Assembly: GCA_965178525.1 (NCBI GenBank)
Contig: CBCXVS010000082.1
Span: 1 to 25,211, forward strand
DNA: 25,211 nt
DNA from: CBCXVS01 sp965178525
Lineage (GTDB): Bacteria; Tectomicrobia; Entotheonellia; Entotheonellales; Entotheonellaceae
Reading direction: 5' to 3'
Shown: positions 6,819-15,469 of the stretch, one piece after another
How positions within the stretch are numbered: position 1 is the stretch's first letter
Layout of the letters: each line of letters opens with the position of its first letter
Notes under the pieces: generated by a model
The model's database searches: none
Seen by the model: the letters and a program-made list of their open reading frames with translations, nothing else
What the model was told of the DNA's origin: nothing
Position numbers and translations under genes: made by a program

Positions 6819-7624
6819 CCTTCATTCATACTCCCCGAACGAAATCCCGCCAGATCGAGCGTGATGTAGGTGTAGCCCAACGCCTTAAACCGACTCACCA
6901 TCTCGCTGCGAAACGGCTCTTGCACCAGGCGAGGCATATCGTCGGGCAAGACCTCGACCCGAGCGATCTTGTCATGATGGCGCACGCGGAAGACACGAAT
7001 GCCGCGGTCGCGGAGGAACTGTTCCGCTTGCTCCACCGAGGACAGGCTTTCCAGCGTAATGAGTTGGCCATAGGGGAAGCGCGAGGACAGGCAGGCAAAG
7101 GACGGCTTGTTCCACGTTGGTAAGCCCCAGCGCTTGGACAGCTCACGAATCTCGTCTTTGCTCAGGTCAGCCGCATCCAACGGCGCCTGCACGGCATACT
7201 CCTTGGCCGCCTGCGCGCCGGGGCGATGGTCGCCACGGTCATCCATCATGGCGCCGTAGACGACGTGCTGATAGCCGCGCTCTTGGGCCAGAGGATTGAG
7301 TTTGGTGAACAACTCCGCTTTGCAAAAATAACAGCGGTTCGTGGGATTGGCGACGTATTCGGGGTTGTCCATCTCCTCCGTGTGGATGAGTTCGTGTTGG
7401 ATGCCGATACGCTTGGCCACATCAAGCGCCTCGTCTAGCTCCGCCTGGGGCAACGACGGCGAAACCGCCGTCACGGCCAAAGCTTTATCGCCCAGGGCGA
7501 TATGCGCCGCCTGGGCTAACAGCGAGCTATCCACGCCGCCAGAGAATGCGACGATCACACTATCCATGCCGCGCAGAGTGCCAAGTAATTTGTCCAGTTT
7601 TTCATCGAGCATCAGGGTCGTCAT
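6803..7624 (-). CDS. larE: LarE-like ATP-dependent sacrificial sulfur transferase
   Basis: A 273-aa PP-loop ATP pyrophosphatase. The PP-loop SGGVDSS lies at residues 28-34. NRCYFCKAELF (about 97-106) and KPSFACLSSRFPYG (about 173-186) are the LarE signatures. Cys178 occupies the position of the sacrificial cysteine (Cys176 in Lactobacillus plantarum LarE), which donates sulfur to the pyridinium dicarboxylate precursor of the nickel-pincer cofactor. Only this one Cys is present there, so the enzyme looks like the sacrificial type rather than the three-Cys iron-sulfur type. Its ATG overlaps the stop of the upstream radical SAM gene (ATGA). No larB, larC or racemase is in view, so another thiolation role is possible. 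The last five residues come from a flanking repeat (see 6775-6818). Confidence 0.88.
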   Translation of the reverse strand: MTTLMLDEKLDKLLGTLRGMDSVIVAFSGGVDSSLLAQAAHIALGDKALAVTAVSPSLPQAELDEALDVAKRIGIQHELIHTEEMDNPEYVANPTNRCYFCKAELFTKLNPLAQERGYQHVVYGAMMDDRGDHRPGAQAAKEYAVQAPLDAADLSKDEIRELSKRWGLPTWNKPSFACLSSRFPYGQLITLESLSSVEQAEQFLRDRGIRVFRVRHHDKIARVEVLPDDMPRLVQEPFRSEMVSRFKALGYTYITLDLAGFRSGSMNEGAISS

Positions 7625-10248
7625 ACGTGCACCTCATGGGGTTGGGCAACATGCGAACGATACCGCATGATGGGAATAAACGCGGTCTCATGCCGTACAA
7701 AGGCGTCCTGTTTGTAAATGCGGAGCGCTAGCAGCTGCGCATCATCCAGCTCAAAGAGCGCTTGCATCACCTCCGGCGGCTTGGCCTTGACGTCGGCTTC
7801 TTCGCGCACGAGCATCTCGACGGTGACCATTGCCTCCGCCTCCAGCACGATCTCCAGACTGACGATGCCCGGACGAATGTTAACCTGCCGTGGGCCTTTT
7901 TTGTGCCAACGTTGTACCGGGATGTCGTCGCGCGCCAGCAAGGCGTGTACGCGTGCTGCTAGAGGGGCATTGCCCGCCGGAAGCAAATGCGCCGGCATTT
8001 CGACCCTGTACTGCGCCGCCAAGGGTTCCGACATCAGTGCGGGCGTTTTCAGCGGGACGGTCCAAGCGTGCAGAATGCGCATGTGCTCGGGCAGCACCGT
8101 ATGGAGGCGGTCCTGGAACTGCGCCGGCTCGATCGTGTCAAAGAGCACCACATCGGCGTACTCGCCCGTGCTGTCGACGCCAACCGGCAATGCCGTGGCG
8201 AAGTTCAACATCGGTTGCGGATGAAAACCCTGGGAATGCTGCACGGGCAGCCGCGCCCGCCGCAGGGCGCGCGTGAACGCCCGCATGGTTTCGAGATGTG
8301 ACAGAAAGCGCAGCGGACCCTGGATGGCGAACTGGAAGCGGATCTTCTGGCGCGCCTGAGTTTGTGGCGGCGCCGAACTCGAGGTGCGCTGCCAGTTTGC
8401 CTCTTTCTTGAGTCCCTCCCGGCTGGTGCGCAACATCGTCAGACAGCCGTCCCGGTCATCCTCAATCACACCGCACTGGTGACACTTGACCTGTCGGCAA
8501 TCCTCGGCCAGCAAGGCCAGACGGGAACGCCAGTACTCATCCACAAAATACTGCTTGTCGACCATACAATCGATGTGATCCCAGGGCAGTTCCTCCTGCA
8601 GATCCCGTTTGCGCAGATAGGCGTCCATATCCACGCCACTGCGCTCTGCCGCTGTCTGCCAGAGCCGGAAATCAAAATGTTCGCCCCAGCCATCGAATTT
8701 GCAGCCGAGTTCGTGGGCCGCTTCTAGGAGATCACCGACTTGGCGGTCGCCGCGGGCAAAGACGCCCTCCAGATAGCTCATTTGCGCATCATGGCGGCCA
8801 AACTTGAGCCCGAACTGCCGCATGTTATCACGCAATAAATGGTGCTTGTCAATCGTCTCTTCAATGGACATCTGCTGATCCCATTGAAACGGCGTAAAGG
8901 GCTTCGGTACGAACGTGGACACCCCGAGATGCACCCGGGCCTTTTTGTTGGCGCGGCGTCCGTTTTGTAGCACGTGCTTGGCCAGATGGGTAATAGCCAG
9001 GACATCCTCGTCCTGTTCAGTCGGCAGGCCAACCATGAAGTAGAGCTTCACCACCTCCCAGCCGCGGGCGAACACCTGGCCCGTCACCTCTATCAGCTCT
9101 TCGTCCGGAATCCACTTGTCGATCACCGCCCGCAGGCGTGGCGAGGCCGCCTCGGGCGCGAACGTCAAGCCGGTCTTGCGCATGCTCGCGACCATGTCCG
9201 CCAGATCAACCGAAAACGAATCGAGGCGTAATGACGGCAGCGAAATGGCGACGTTCTCCGGTAGGCCAAGGCCGGCTTGCTGGTCGACCAGAGCCCGGAC
9301 CTGGCTGTAATCACATGTGCTCAGCGACGATAGCGAGATCTCTTCGTAGCCCGTTTTGGCGATGGCGTCCTGAGTCATCGTAGCCAACGTTTCGAGACTG
9401 CGCTCGCGTACGGGCCGGTAGAGCATCCCCGCCTGGCAGAAGCGGCACCCTTGGGTACAACCGCGCAGCACTTCGATGGCGACACGATCGTGCACCTGGC
9501 CGGTGAAGGGCACAATGTAGTCCGTGGGAAACGGCGTGCTGTCGAGACTGGCCACAGAGCGTTTCAGAATCACCCGGCCGCCTGTGTCCGGGACCAGCTC
9601 GCCTTTGGACGTACGCTTCAGCGCATACAACGCTGGCACGTAAACACCGGGCACAGCAGCTAGACGCCGCAACTGGGCATCGCGGTCCAGGTTCTTGCCA
9701 TCGCGTAGCGCCTGCACGAGTTCCACCACGACGTCTTCCCCGTCGCCAATCACGAATGCATCGAAAAAATCCGCCAAGGGCTCGGGGTGAAACGCGCCCG
9801 GACCGCCGCCGAGGATGAGAGGCATGTCCGTGTCGCGTTGCGATGTACGCAGCGGAATGCCGCTCAACATCAGCATGCGCAGGATGTTGCTGTAACTGAG
9901 TTCATACTGCAAGGTAAAGCCAATGGCCTGGAAATCGCGCAGCGGCGACTTGCTTTCCAGGCTAAACAGCGGCAGATCCCGGGCGAGCAATTGCGCCTCC
10001 AAATCCACCGCTGGCATGTAGGCGCGTTCGGCCCACACGTTGGGCTGCTTATTGAGAATGCTATAGAGAATCAGCAACCCCAGATTGGACAGCCCCAAAT
10101 CGTAGAGATCCGGGAAGGCCAGGGCGATGCGGACATCGACCTCCGCCACGTCCTTGTGCACGGTGTTCAGCTCGCAGCCCAAATACCGGCTCGGTTTGGC
10201 GACACGGGCAAAAACGTCTGCATCGAGCCGCGCAGCCAGGGTGCTCAT
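7621..10248 (-). CDS. TIGR03960-type B12-binding-like radical SAM protein fused to DUF2344 (TIGR03936)
   Basis: An 875-aa fusion. The N-terminal B12-binding-like Rossmann region (about residues 35-200, IALAFPDLYDLGLSNLGLLI) lacks the DxHxxG motif that binds cobalamin's lower axial position. The radical SAM core follows, with CxxxCxxC at residues 264/268/271 (RGCTQGCRFCQAG), then SLSTCDYSQV, FAPEAASPRLR and VKLYFMVGLPTEQDED. A linker has CHQC plus a nearby Cys (VKCHQCGVIEDDRDGC). From about residue 640 comes DUF2344: KIRFQFAIQGPLRFLSHLE, RALRRARLPVQHSQGFHP, PMLNFATALPVGVDS. The architecture is common in bacteria, often near ribosomal protein L21/L27 or RNase E/G genes, and its reaction is not established. 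Start ATG 10248 overlaps the lipA stop, and the stop overlaps larE. Confidence 0.92.
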   Translation of the reverse strand: MSTLAARLDADVFARVAKPSRYLGCELNTVHKDVAEVDVRIALAFPDLYDLGLSNLGLLILYSILNKQPNVWAERAYMPAVDLEAQLLARDLPLFSLESKSPLRDFQAIGFTLQYELSYSNILRMLMLSGIPLRTSQRDTDMPLILGGGPGAFHPEPLADFFDAFVIGDGEDVVVELVQALRDGKNLDRDAQLRRLAAVPGVYVPALYALKRTSKGELVPDTGGRVILKRSVASLDSTPFPTDYIVPFTGQVHDRVAIEVLRGCTQGCRFCQAGMLYRPVRERSLETLATMTQDAIAKTGYEEISLSSLSTCDYSQVRALVDQQAGLGLPENVAISLPSLRLDSFSVDLADMVASMRKTGLTFAPEAASPRLRAVIDKWIPDEELIEVTGQVFARGWEVVKLYFMVGLPTEQDEDVLAITHLAKHVLQNGRRANKKARVHLGVSTFVPKPFTPFQWDQQMSIEETIDKHHLLRDNMRQFGLKFGRHDAQMSYLEGVFARGDRQVGDLLEAAHELGCKFDGWGEHFDFRLWQTAAERSGVDMDAYLRKRDLQEELPWDHIDCMVDKQYFVDEYWRSRLALLAEDCRQVKCHQCGVIEDDRDGCLTMLRTSREGLKKEANWQRTSSSAPPQTQARQKIRFQFAIQGPLRFLSHLETMRAFTRALRRARLPVQHSQGFHPQPMLNFATALPVGVDSTGEYADVVLFDTIEPAQFQDRLHTVLPEHMRILHAWTVPLKTPALMSEPLAAQYRVEMPAHLLPAGNAPLAARVHALLARDDIPVQRWHKKGPRQVNIRPGIVSLEIVLEAEAMVTVEMLVREEADVKAKPPEVMQALFELDDAQLLALRIYKQDAFVRHETAFIPIMRYRSHVAQPHEVHV

Positions 10249-11153
10249 GCATGTCCTTTCTCGTGTACGACCTCATGCGCCGCCGATTCTTGCGCCGCGG
10301 CGTGATACGAGCTGCGCACCAACGGACCGGACTCGACATGGACAAAACCCATGGCCTCGCCCTGTCGCTTCAGCTCGGCAAACTCGTCGGGATGGTAGTA
10401 GCGGACGACGGGCAAATGCCGTGCCGATGGCCGCAGGTACTGCCCAATCGTCAACAAATCGCACGCGACCCGGCTCAGATCACGGATGGTCTCGAGCAAT
10501 TCGGACATCTCCTCCCCAAGGCCGACCATGAGGCCGGACTTGGTGCGCATGTCCGGGTCAAGCTGCTTCACCCGCGCCAGAAGTTCCAGGGAGCGCTCAT
10601 ATTTGGCCTGTGGCCGCACCACGTCATAGAGCCGGGCAATGCTCTCCATGTTGTGGTTGAGCACATCCGGCTGCGCCGCAACCACCTCGGCGAGCGCTTC
10701 CCAGTTGCCTTTGAAATCGGGAATGAGCACTTCGACGCGGCAGTCCGGCAGACGCCGCCGCACAGCGCGAATGGTCTCGGCAAAGATATGGCTGCCGCCG
10801 TCCGGCACGTCATCGCGATTCACCGAGGTAATCACGGCATAACGCAAGTTCAGCGTAGCAATGGCATCGGCAACGCGCTCCGGCTCGAGCACATCGATCA
10901 CACCGGGACGGCCGGTTTTCACCGCACAAAAACCGCAACTGCGGGTACACGTATCGCCCAGGAGCATGAAGGTGGCGCTGCGCTGGTTCCAACACTCGCC
11001 GATGTTGGGGCATATGGCCTCCTCGCACACCGTGTGCAGGCCGTGTTGACGCACCAGATTTTTTAAGTCGAAGAAGGTGCTGCCCGAGGGCATTTTGACC
11101 CGCAGCCACGGCGGTTTGCGTGGCGGCCGTGGCTCCAGCTGTACGTGTGCCAT
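10245..11153 (-). CDS. lipA: Lipoyl synthase
   Basis: A 302-aa radical SAM enzyme that inserts two sulfurs into protein-bound octanoyl groups to make the lipoyl cofactor of 2-oxoacid dehydrogenases and the glycine cleavage system. The auxiliary cluster motif is CEEAICPNIGEC (Cys43, 48, 54). The radical SAM motif is CTRSCGFC (Cys69, 73, 76). TSVNRDDVPDGG, DVLNHNMES and the C-terminal RSSYHA, whose Ser ligates the sacrificial auxiliary cluster, are all present, so the enzyme looks intact. Start is ATG 11153, 6 nt after GGGAG. A TTG at 11174 is in frame but less likely. It follows xdhC by 17 bp, and its stop overlaps the ATG of the next gene (10248-10245). No lipB or lipoyl ligase is in the window. 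Confidence 0.96.
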   Translation of the reverse strand: MAHVQLEPRPPRKPPWLRVKMPSGSTFFDLKNLVRQHGLHTVCEEAICPNIGECWNQRSATFMLLGDTCTRSCGFCAVKTGRPGVIDVLEPERVADAIATLNLRYAVITSVNRDDVPDGGSHIFAETIRAVRRRLPDCRVEVLIPDFKGNWEALAEVVAAQPDVLNHNMESIARLYDVVRPQAKYERSLELLARVKQLDPDMRTKSGLMVGLGEEMSELLETIRDLSRVACDLLTIGQYLRPSARHLPVVRYYHPDEFAELKRQGEAMGFVHVESGPLVRSSYHAAAQESAAHEVVHEKGHA

Positions 11154-11170
11154 GCCGATCTCCCGCCGCC

Positions 11171-12295
11171 TCAAGCGCCGGCCCGGACGGCATCGCGCCG
11201 CCGATCGTGACTGCGTTTGCGCCGGGTGGCCTGCACCTTGCCCAAGCGCCGTTCACGGACCAGTTCCGCCACGATACTAATCGAAATTTCCTCCGGAGAA
11301 TCGGCGCCGATATTGAGGCCGATCGGCGCATGGATGCGATCCAGGTAGTGGCGCTCGATGCCCTTGCCTTCCAGGCGTTTCCACATTTTGGCAATCTTGC
11401 TCTTGCTGCCGATCATGCCGAGATAGCGCGCCTGACAATCATAGATCTGCTCGATGATCTGCTGATCATGCTGATGCCCGCGGGTAACGAGAATGACGTA
11501 GTCATCCTGCCCGAAGTCAAACGCCCCCCCGACCTCATCGAGTTCCATGACGATCGCGTCATCCACCTGCGGAAAGCGCTCTTTGTTGGCGAATGCGGGC
11601 CGATCGTCGATGACCTTAACTTTAAACCCAGCCAACTTGGCGGCCCGGACGACAAAGAAGGACACGTGCCCGCCACCGAACACATACACGGTTGGAGTTG
11701 GCAAAACGGGCTCCATAAAGAGCTGCAGCGTATCCCCGTCTTCGGTTTGGTAATCGACCACGGCAAAGTTTTCGCCCTGCAGGATGGTCCAGCCGCGCTC
11801 GGTCGCAAAGGCTTCTAACGTGTCGTCACCCAACGAACCGACTGTTTGGCCATCATCACACATGAGCAGCTTGCGCCGGCCGTCCGGATAACGCGGATGA
11901 TCAGTGAGAATGGTCACCAAGGCGCCACGATGTCCGGTATCTTTCAGCTCCAGAATGGTGCGAAAGATGTCGCGTCCTTCCTCCGGCAAGGGTTCGGTGA
12001 GAATTTCCACCACCCCCCCACAATTCAAGCCACTCTCACCCGCATATTTTTCGGTAAGTACAAACTGCTGAATATGGCTTTTACCCGCTTCCATGACGCG
12101 CCGGGCTTCCGTCCAGACATCGGCTTCCAGGCAGCCCCCGCCCACCGTGCCGATGATTTTGCCCTCCGGCGTGACCAACATTTTACTTTTCTCACTCATG
12201 GGCAGAGAGCCTTTGGACGAGATAATCGTCGACATGGCTCCGGCGCCACCTTCATCCAGAATATCAATCGCGGCCTGAAAAACGTCTTCTATCAT
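11171..12295 (-). CDS. XdhC/CoxI family protein (molybdoenzyme maturation)
   Basis: A 374-aa protein starting at ATG 12295, chosen because AAAGGA lies 9 nt upstream; an open frame continues to 12364 but would add an unlikely N-terminus. The N-terminal XdhC_CoxI domain begins MIEDVFQAAIDILDEGG and contains KMLVTPEGKIIGTVGGGCLE (GGGCLE at 52-57). A C-terminal Rossmann domain has VYVFGGGHVSFFVVRAA, VKVIDDRPAFANKERFP, GMIGSKSKIAKM, and HAPIGLNIGADSPEEISISI. The family binds molybdenum cofactor and helps load its sulfurated form into xanthine-dehydrogenase-type enzymes; none is encoded in view. It lies 130 bp after a radical SAM gene on the same strand and directly before lipA. The C-terminal 20 residues are Arg-rich. 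Confidence 0.88.
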   Translation of the reverse strand: MIEDVFQAAIDILDEGGAGAMSTIISSKGSLPMSEKSKMLVTPEGKIIGTVGGGCLEADVWTEARRVMEAGKSHIQQFVLTEKYAGESGLNCGGVVEILTEPLPEEGRDIFRTILELKDTGHRGALVTILTDHPRYPDGRRKLLMCDDGQTVGSLGDDTLEAFATERGWTILQGENFAVVDYQTEDGDTLQLFMEPVLPTPTVYVFGGGHVSFFVVRAAKLAGFKVKVIDDRPAFANKERFPQVDDAIVMELDEVGGAFDFGQDDYVILVTRGHQHDQQIIEQIYDCQARYLGMIGSKSKIAKMWKRLEGKGIERHYLDRIHAPIGLNIGADSPEEISISIVAELVRERRLGKVQATRRKRSHDRRRDAVRAGA

Positions 12296-12425
12296 GTTCT
12301 GCGTCCTTTCCCTCGTCACTCGAGCGAGATCGACGCGGCACATCATGTCCGCATAGACTCTCAAATGTACATACTACTGTAGCCGCAAGGGCAAAAGCAA
12401 CCCTGACTTCCCCCCTATGACGCGT

Positions 12426-14108
12426 CTACGGCGCCGCCACCACTGGCAGATCGAGGGCGCGTCCGTGTTCGCGCTGTAAACGTTGTCGTTGCCGGTCCGT
12501 TTCGAGGAAATCCCAAGCCAGAGGGACATCTCTAGCCAAGGGCGCACAGACAAAATCTTCCACATCAAAGGCCAGCTCTTTGGCCGCACGGCGCCAGTTG
12601 CCCCGATGCTGGTGCACGGCCTGTAAGAAACGGCTCATACGCCGGTCACCCCGAGCCAAGATCGCCTCCAGGTACGCACGTTTCAGACTTTCGTGTTTCA
12701 ACCGAATATGCGATTCCCTGCGTATCGCCTGCCGCAAAGTCCGCAGTTTGGCCTCAATCTCCCGGCGCGGCGCCATGGCGCACCATTGTAGCGGTGTGGC
12801 CGGCTTCGGAATGAAGGGATTGACGCTGAGCGTGAGCGTGCCCAAGGCGCCGCGCCGGCGCCCGGAGCGCTTCATGCGGTCCCAGATCTTCAACGCCAGG
12901 GCGAGGAGTTCGTCTAAATCCTCGTCGGTTTCCGTGGGCAACCCAATCATAGAATAGAGCTTCAGATTGCGCATGCCATAGGCCAGCAGCATCTCCACAC
13001 CCTGCAGAATCGTGTCCTCGCTCATGTCCTTGCGGATGACCTCCCGGAGCCGTTCCGAGCCCGCCTCAGGCGCCACGGTACACGATCGCACTCCACTCCG
13101 CACCATAGAGTCGATCAACAGCTCCGGCATCCGATCCATCCGCAGGGACGAGATACCGATGGCGACGCCCAGCTCGACGAGCCCCTGGGCCACGGCGGTG
13201 AGGTGCCGGTAATCGCCCGTGGCGGAACTGATCAGCCCCACTTTGCCCACGGGTTGGCGCTGCGCTTCACGGTCGCGCCGCTGTTGCGCCTCGACAATGC
13301 CGAGCACGGTTTCTGCCGGTAGTTGCCGGAATTTGGGATAGACGTACCCGACCGTGCAGAAGCGGCACTTCCAGGGACAGCCGCGGGTGATTTCGATCAG
13401 GAGCGAGCCGCTAAACTCGGTTTCGTCCGTCAACAACGACGAATACGCCGGCCATTGGGCTAGGTCAGTAATCTGACGCGGCTCCAAAGTACGCGCCTCA
13501 GCGGCCTGTGCCTGGAGACTCGGCACGTACACACCCGGCGTCTGCGCCGCCTGGCGTAGATGGGCGCGACGCGGCTGCCCCACGGTCTCGTGGACCACGT
13601 CGAGGTAGGCGTTGGCCGTTTCCTCCCCGTCTCCGATAATCATCACATCGACAAAATCGGCAAGGGGTTCAGGATTAATATACGTGACGGCGCCCCCGGC
13701 CAGAATGATCGGATGCCGCTCGTCGCGCTCTGCCGCGAGCAAGGGGATGCGCGCCAATTCGAGCATGTGCAGCAGATGCAGGTAGTCGTTTTCGTATGAA
13801 ACGGAGAAGCCAACGAGATGAAAATCGTTAATGGGACGTTGCGTTTCCAGAGATAATAACGATGTGTTATTCTTGGCATACCACGCATGTTCCTCGGGAT
13901 CGGGAAGAAAAACGCGTTCGCAGACGCTATCGGGTCGCTGGTTCAACACCCGGTACATCGTCTGCATCCCCAGATTGGACATGCCGACGAAATAAGTATT
14001 GGGATAGGCTAGCGCCACGCGTAAATGCGCCTGTCCGGCCGGTTTCACGACCGTACCCCGTTCGGCTTGCAGACGCTGCCGGGCCGTCTGGCGTGCATCA
14101 CGACTCAT
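12426..14108 (-). CDS. B12-binding-like domain radical SAM protein (paralogue of 7621-10248, without DUF2344)
   Basis: A 560-aa protein starting ATG 14108. The N-terminal region VALAYPNTYFVGMSNLGMQT matches the B12-binding-like region of the 875-aa protein downstream, as do FLPDPEEHAWY, ILAGGAVTYINPEPLADF and IIGDGEE. The cobalamin DxHxxG motif is missing. The radical SAM cluster motif is TRGCPWKCRFC (Cys244, 248, 251). LGLISSATGDY-like, VAPEAGSERLREVIRKDM and LKLYSMIGLPTETDEDL follow. The C-terminal part carries basic helices and ends near residue 560 without a second domain. The relation to TIGR03960 proteins is clear by eye, but the reaction is unknown. It is the first gene of the minus-strand cluster and divergent from the DUF169 gene, with a 122-bp gap containing TATTATATGGTATTTT-like AT-rich promoter sequence. 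Confidence 0.88.
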   Translation of the reverse strand: MSRDARQTARQRLQAERGTVVKPAGQAHLRVALAYPNTYFVGMSNLGMQTMYRVLNQRPDSVCERVFLPDPEEHAWYAKNNTSLLSLETQRPINDFHLVGFSVSYENDYLHLLHMLELARIPLLAAERDERHPIILAGGAVTYINPEPLADFVDVMIIGDGEETANAYLDVVHETVGQPRRAHLRQAAQTPGVYVPSLQAQAAEARTLEPRQITDLAQWPAYSSLLTDETEFSGSLLIEITRGCPWKCRFCTVGYVYPKFRQLPAETVLGIVEAQQRRDREAQRQPVGKVGLISSATGDYRHLTAVAQGLVELGVAIGISSLRMDRMPELLIDSMVRSGVRSCTVAPEAGSERLREVIRKDMSEDTILQGVEMLLAYGMRNLKLYSMIGLPTETDEDLDELLALALKIWDRMKRSGRRRGALGTLTLSVNPFIPKPATPLQWCAMAPRREIEAKLRTLRQAIRRESHIRLKHESLKRAYLEAILARGDRRMSRFLQAVHQHRGNWRRAAKELAFDVEDFVCAPLARDVPLAWDFLETDRQRQRLQREHGRALDLPVVAAP

Positions 14109-14230
14109 ACATGCGTGCTTTCATGTGGGAAAATGATTGATCCGGTTTGGGCATGCTGCACCGCCTATTATATGGTATTTTGCCTCGCATCGTCATCTCC
14201 GTTCCCAATAATGACCAATGGAGGTCTCGT

Positions 14231-14953
14231 ATGACACAGCAAAACTGGGACGCCTTAGCCACGGAATTGCGCACGCTACTCAGCCTGGAGTTGGCGCCGC
14301 TGGCCATCACGTTTTCGGACGCAGCGCCGGCCGGCGTGCCTGCCTATGAGGGCGCCATGCCGGCGCCGGCGCCGGACGGACGCACCGGCAAAGTTGCCGC
14401 GGGTTGCGTATTTTGGACCCAAGCGACGGACCGGACCTTTACCACGGCGCCGGCGGATCATGGCAATTGCAGCGTCGGCAGCTTGACGCACGGCCTCAAG
14501 ACGCTTGACGAGATTGCCGGCAATGCCGACGTAGCGGCCATCCTGGAGAGCGGCTGGGCCACGATGGATATCGTGCCGCAGATTCCGACGGTGAGCACAC
14601 GGCCGAATTTTATTACCTACGGTCCGCTACAAGAAACGAGCGTGGACCCCGATGTCGTCTTCCTACGCCTCAACCCGAAGCAGGTAATGGTCCTGCATGC
14701 CGCGGTGCCCGGATTGCGTGTGGAGGGCAAGCCGCAATGTCATATTATTGCCCTTGCGAAAGAGCACAACGACGTCGCCGCCAGCGTGGGTTGCATGCTA
14801 AGCCGCGTGCGCACGGGACTGCCCAATTCGCAAATGGCCTGCGCCATACCGGCGAATCGCCTGGCCGAGGTGGTCGAACAGCTCAAGAGCACCTGCCAGG
14901 CCGATTCGGCTGTGGCGGCGTATGCGGCTGAGGATGCGCGGCGGTTTGCTTAG
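14231..14953 (+). CDS. DUF169 family protein
   Basis: A 240-aa protein. Start ATG 14231 has GGAGG 6 nt upstream; a longer open frame from 14147 lacks such a site. The sequence MTQQNWDALATELRTLLSLELAPLAITF matches the typical DUF169 N-terminus (a small helix, then a strand with a conserved Pro-Val/Leu-Ala). Family landmarks are AAGCVFWTQA, ADHGNCSVGSLTHGL with conserved Cys and His, VFLRLNPKQVMVLHAAV, and a C-terminal VGCMLSRVRTGLPNSQMACAIPANR. DUF169 proteins are widespread in bacteria and archaea and have no established role; conserved Cys residues hint at metal or redox binding, which is inference. Single-gene unit by spacing, divergent from the radical SAM cluster. Confidence 0.85.
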   Translation: MTQQNWDALATELRTLLSLELAPLAITFSDAAPAGVPAYEGAMPAPAPDGRTGKVAAGCVFWTQATDRTFTTAPADHGNCSVGSLTHGLKTLDEIAGNADVAAILESGWATMDIVPQIPTVSTRPNFITYGPLQETSVDPDVVFLRLNPKQVMVLHAAVPGLRVEGKPQCHIIALAKEHNDVAASVGCMLSRVRTGLPNSQMACAIPANRLAEVVEQLKSTCQADSAVAAYAAEDARRFA

Positions 14954-14980
14954 CGGACCATGGCGGCACACATCTCCCGT

Positions 14981-15005
14981 GTAGGGTGCATGCGATGCAC
15001 CCTAC
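14981..15005. terminator. Perfect 11-bp hairpin, terminator-like or dispersed repeat
   Basis: GTAGGGTGCAT (14981-14991) pairs perfectly with ATGCACCCTAC (14995-15005) around a GCG loop, 28 nt after the DUF169 stop. No T-run follows. The TAGGGTGCAT-type palindrome resembles intergenic repeats common in many genomes, so it may be a dispersed palindrome doing double duty as a transcript end. Confidence 0.45.
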
Positions 15006-15043
15006 AACGCTTGCAGGGCTAGCGCATTTGAACCCATAAGTGA

Positions 15044-15098
15044 TTTAAAATCAGAGGGTTAGCACTTCAGGGTGAAAATCTAAGTGTTTGATTTTAAA
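15044..15098. repeat. 10-bp perfect inverted repeat upstream of parD
   Basis: TTTAAAATCA (15044-15053) is repeated in inverted form as TGATTTTAAA (15089-15098), 35 bp apart. The left arm also overlaps a small palindrome TGATTTAAAATCA (15041-15053). The AT-rich arms lie about 110 bp before the parD start and could be an autoregulatory site for the toxin-antitoxin genes, or the ends of a small inserted element. Confidence 0.35.
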
Positions 15099-15208
15099 AG
15101 GGTTTTATGCCTAAACGCTCTAGCCCTGACCATGGGATGACAAATATTGAAAAATATTGTTATCCCGGTCAAGATCGAAAGAAAACCTCTGCCCGGGAGG
15201 CGAAAGCC

Positions 15209-15469
15209 ATGACCACGCTCAACATTTCCCTACCCGACGCCATGAAAGCGTTTGTGGAGGCCCAGGTGCAGAACGGCCAATACGCTTCGGCGAGCGACTA
15301 CATCCGCACCCTGGTCCGCGAGGACCAGAAGCGGCAGGCCGAGCAGGAACTGGAAGCAAAATTGCTGGCCGCCCTGGACAGCCATGATTTCCGCGAGGCG
15401 ACGCCGGAACTCTTCGAGCAATTGCGTACCCGCCTCCGGCAGCCGCCGCCCGCGAGCCGGCCCCAGTGA
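15209..15469 (+). CDS. parD: ParD-like type II antitoxin
   Basis: An 86-aa protein starting ATG 15209, 8 nt after GGGAGG. The N-terminal MTTLNISLPDAMKAFVEAQV, then GQYASASDYIRTLVREDQKR, is the ribbon-helix-helix DNA-binding domain of ParD antitoxins. The C-terminal half (EQELEAKLLAALDSHDFREA, then LFEQLRTRLRQ) is the helical, partly disordered part that wraps the toxin. ParD represses its own operon and neutralises ParE. The stop overlaps the GTG start of the parE frame (GTGA at 15466-15469), the normal coupled layout. The antitoxin is intact although its toxin is frameshifted. An in-frame upstream extension to 15107 exists but has no ribosome binding site and does not look like ParD. Confidence 0.9.
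   Translation: MTTLNISLPDAMKAFVEAQVQNGQYASASDYIRTLVREDQKRQAEQELEAKLLAALDSHDFREATPELFEQLRTRLRQPPPASRPQ

Noticed and set aside
7621..10248. Cobalamin-dependent radical SAM methyltransferase with bound B12
   Set aside because: The B12-binding-like region lacks DxHxxG, so cobalamin binding is not claimed.
10251..11066. Plus-strand ORF of 271 aa opposite lipA
   Set aside because: Antisense shadow of a clear lipoyl synthase; its translation is low-complexity and lacks a ribosome binding site.
15107..15208. Upstream extension of parD
   Set aside because: No Shine-Dalgarno before 15107 and the extra 34 residues do not resemble ParD; GGGAGG supports ATG 15209.
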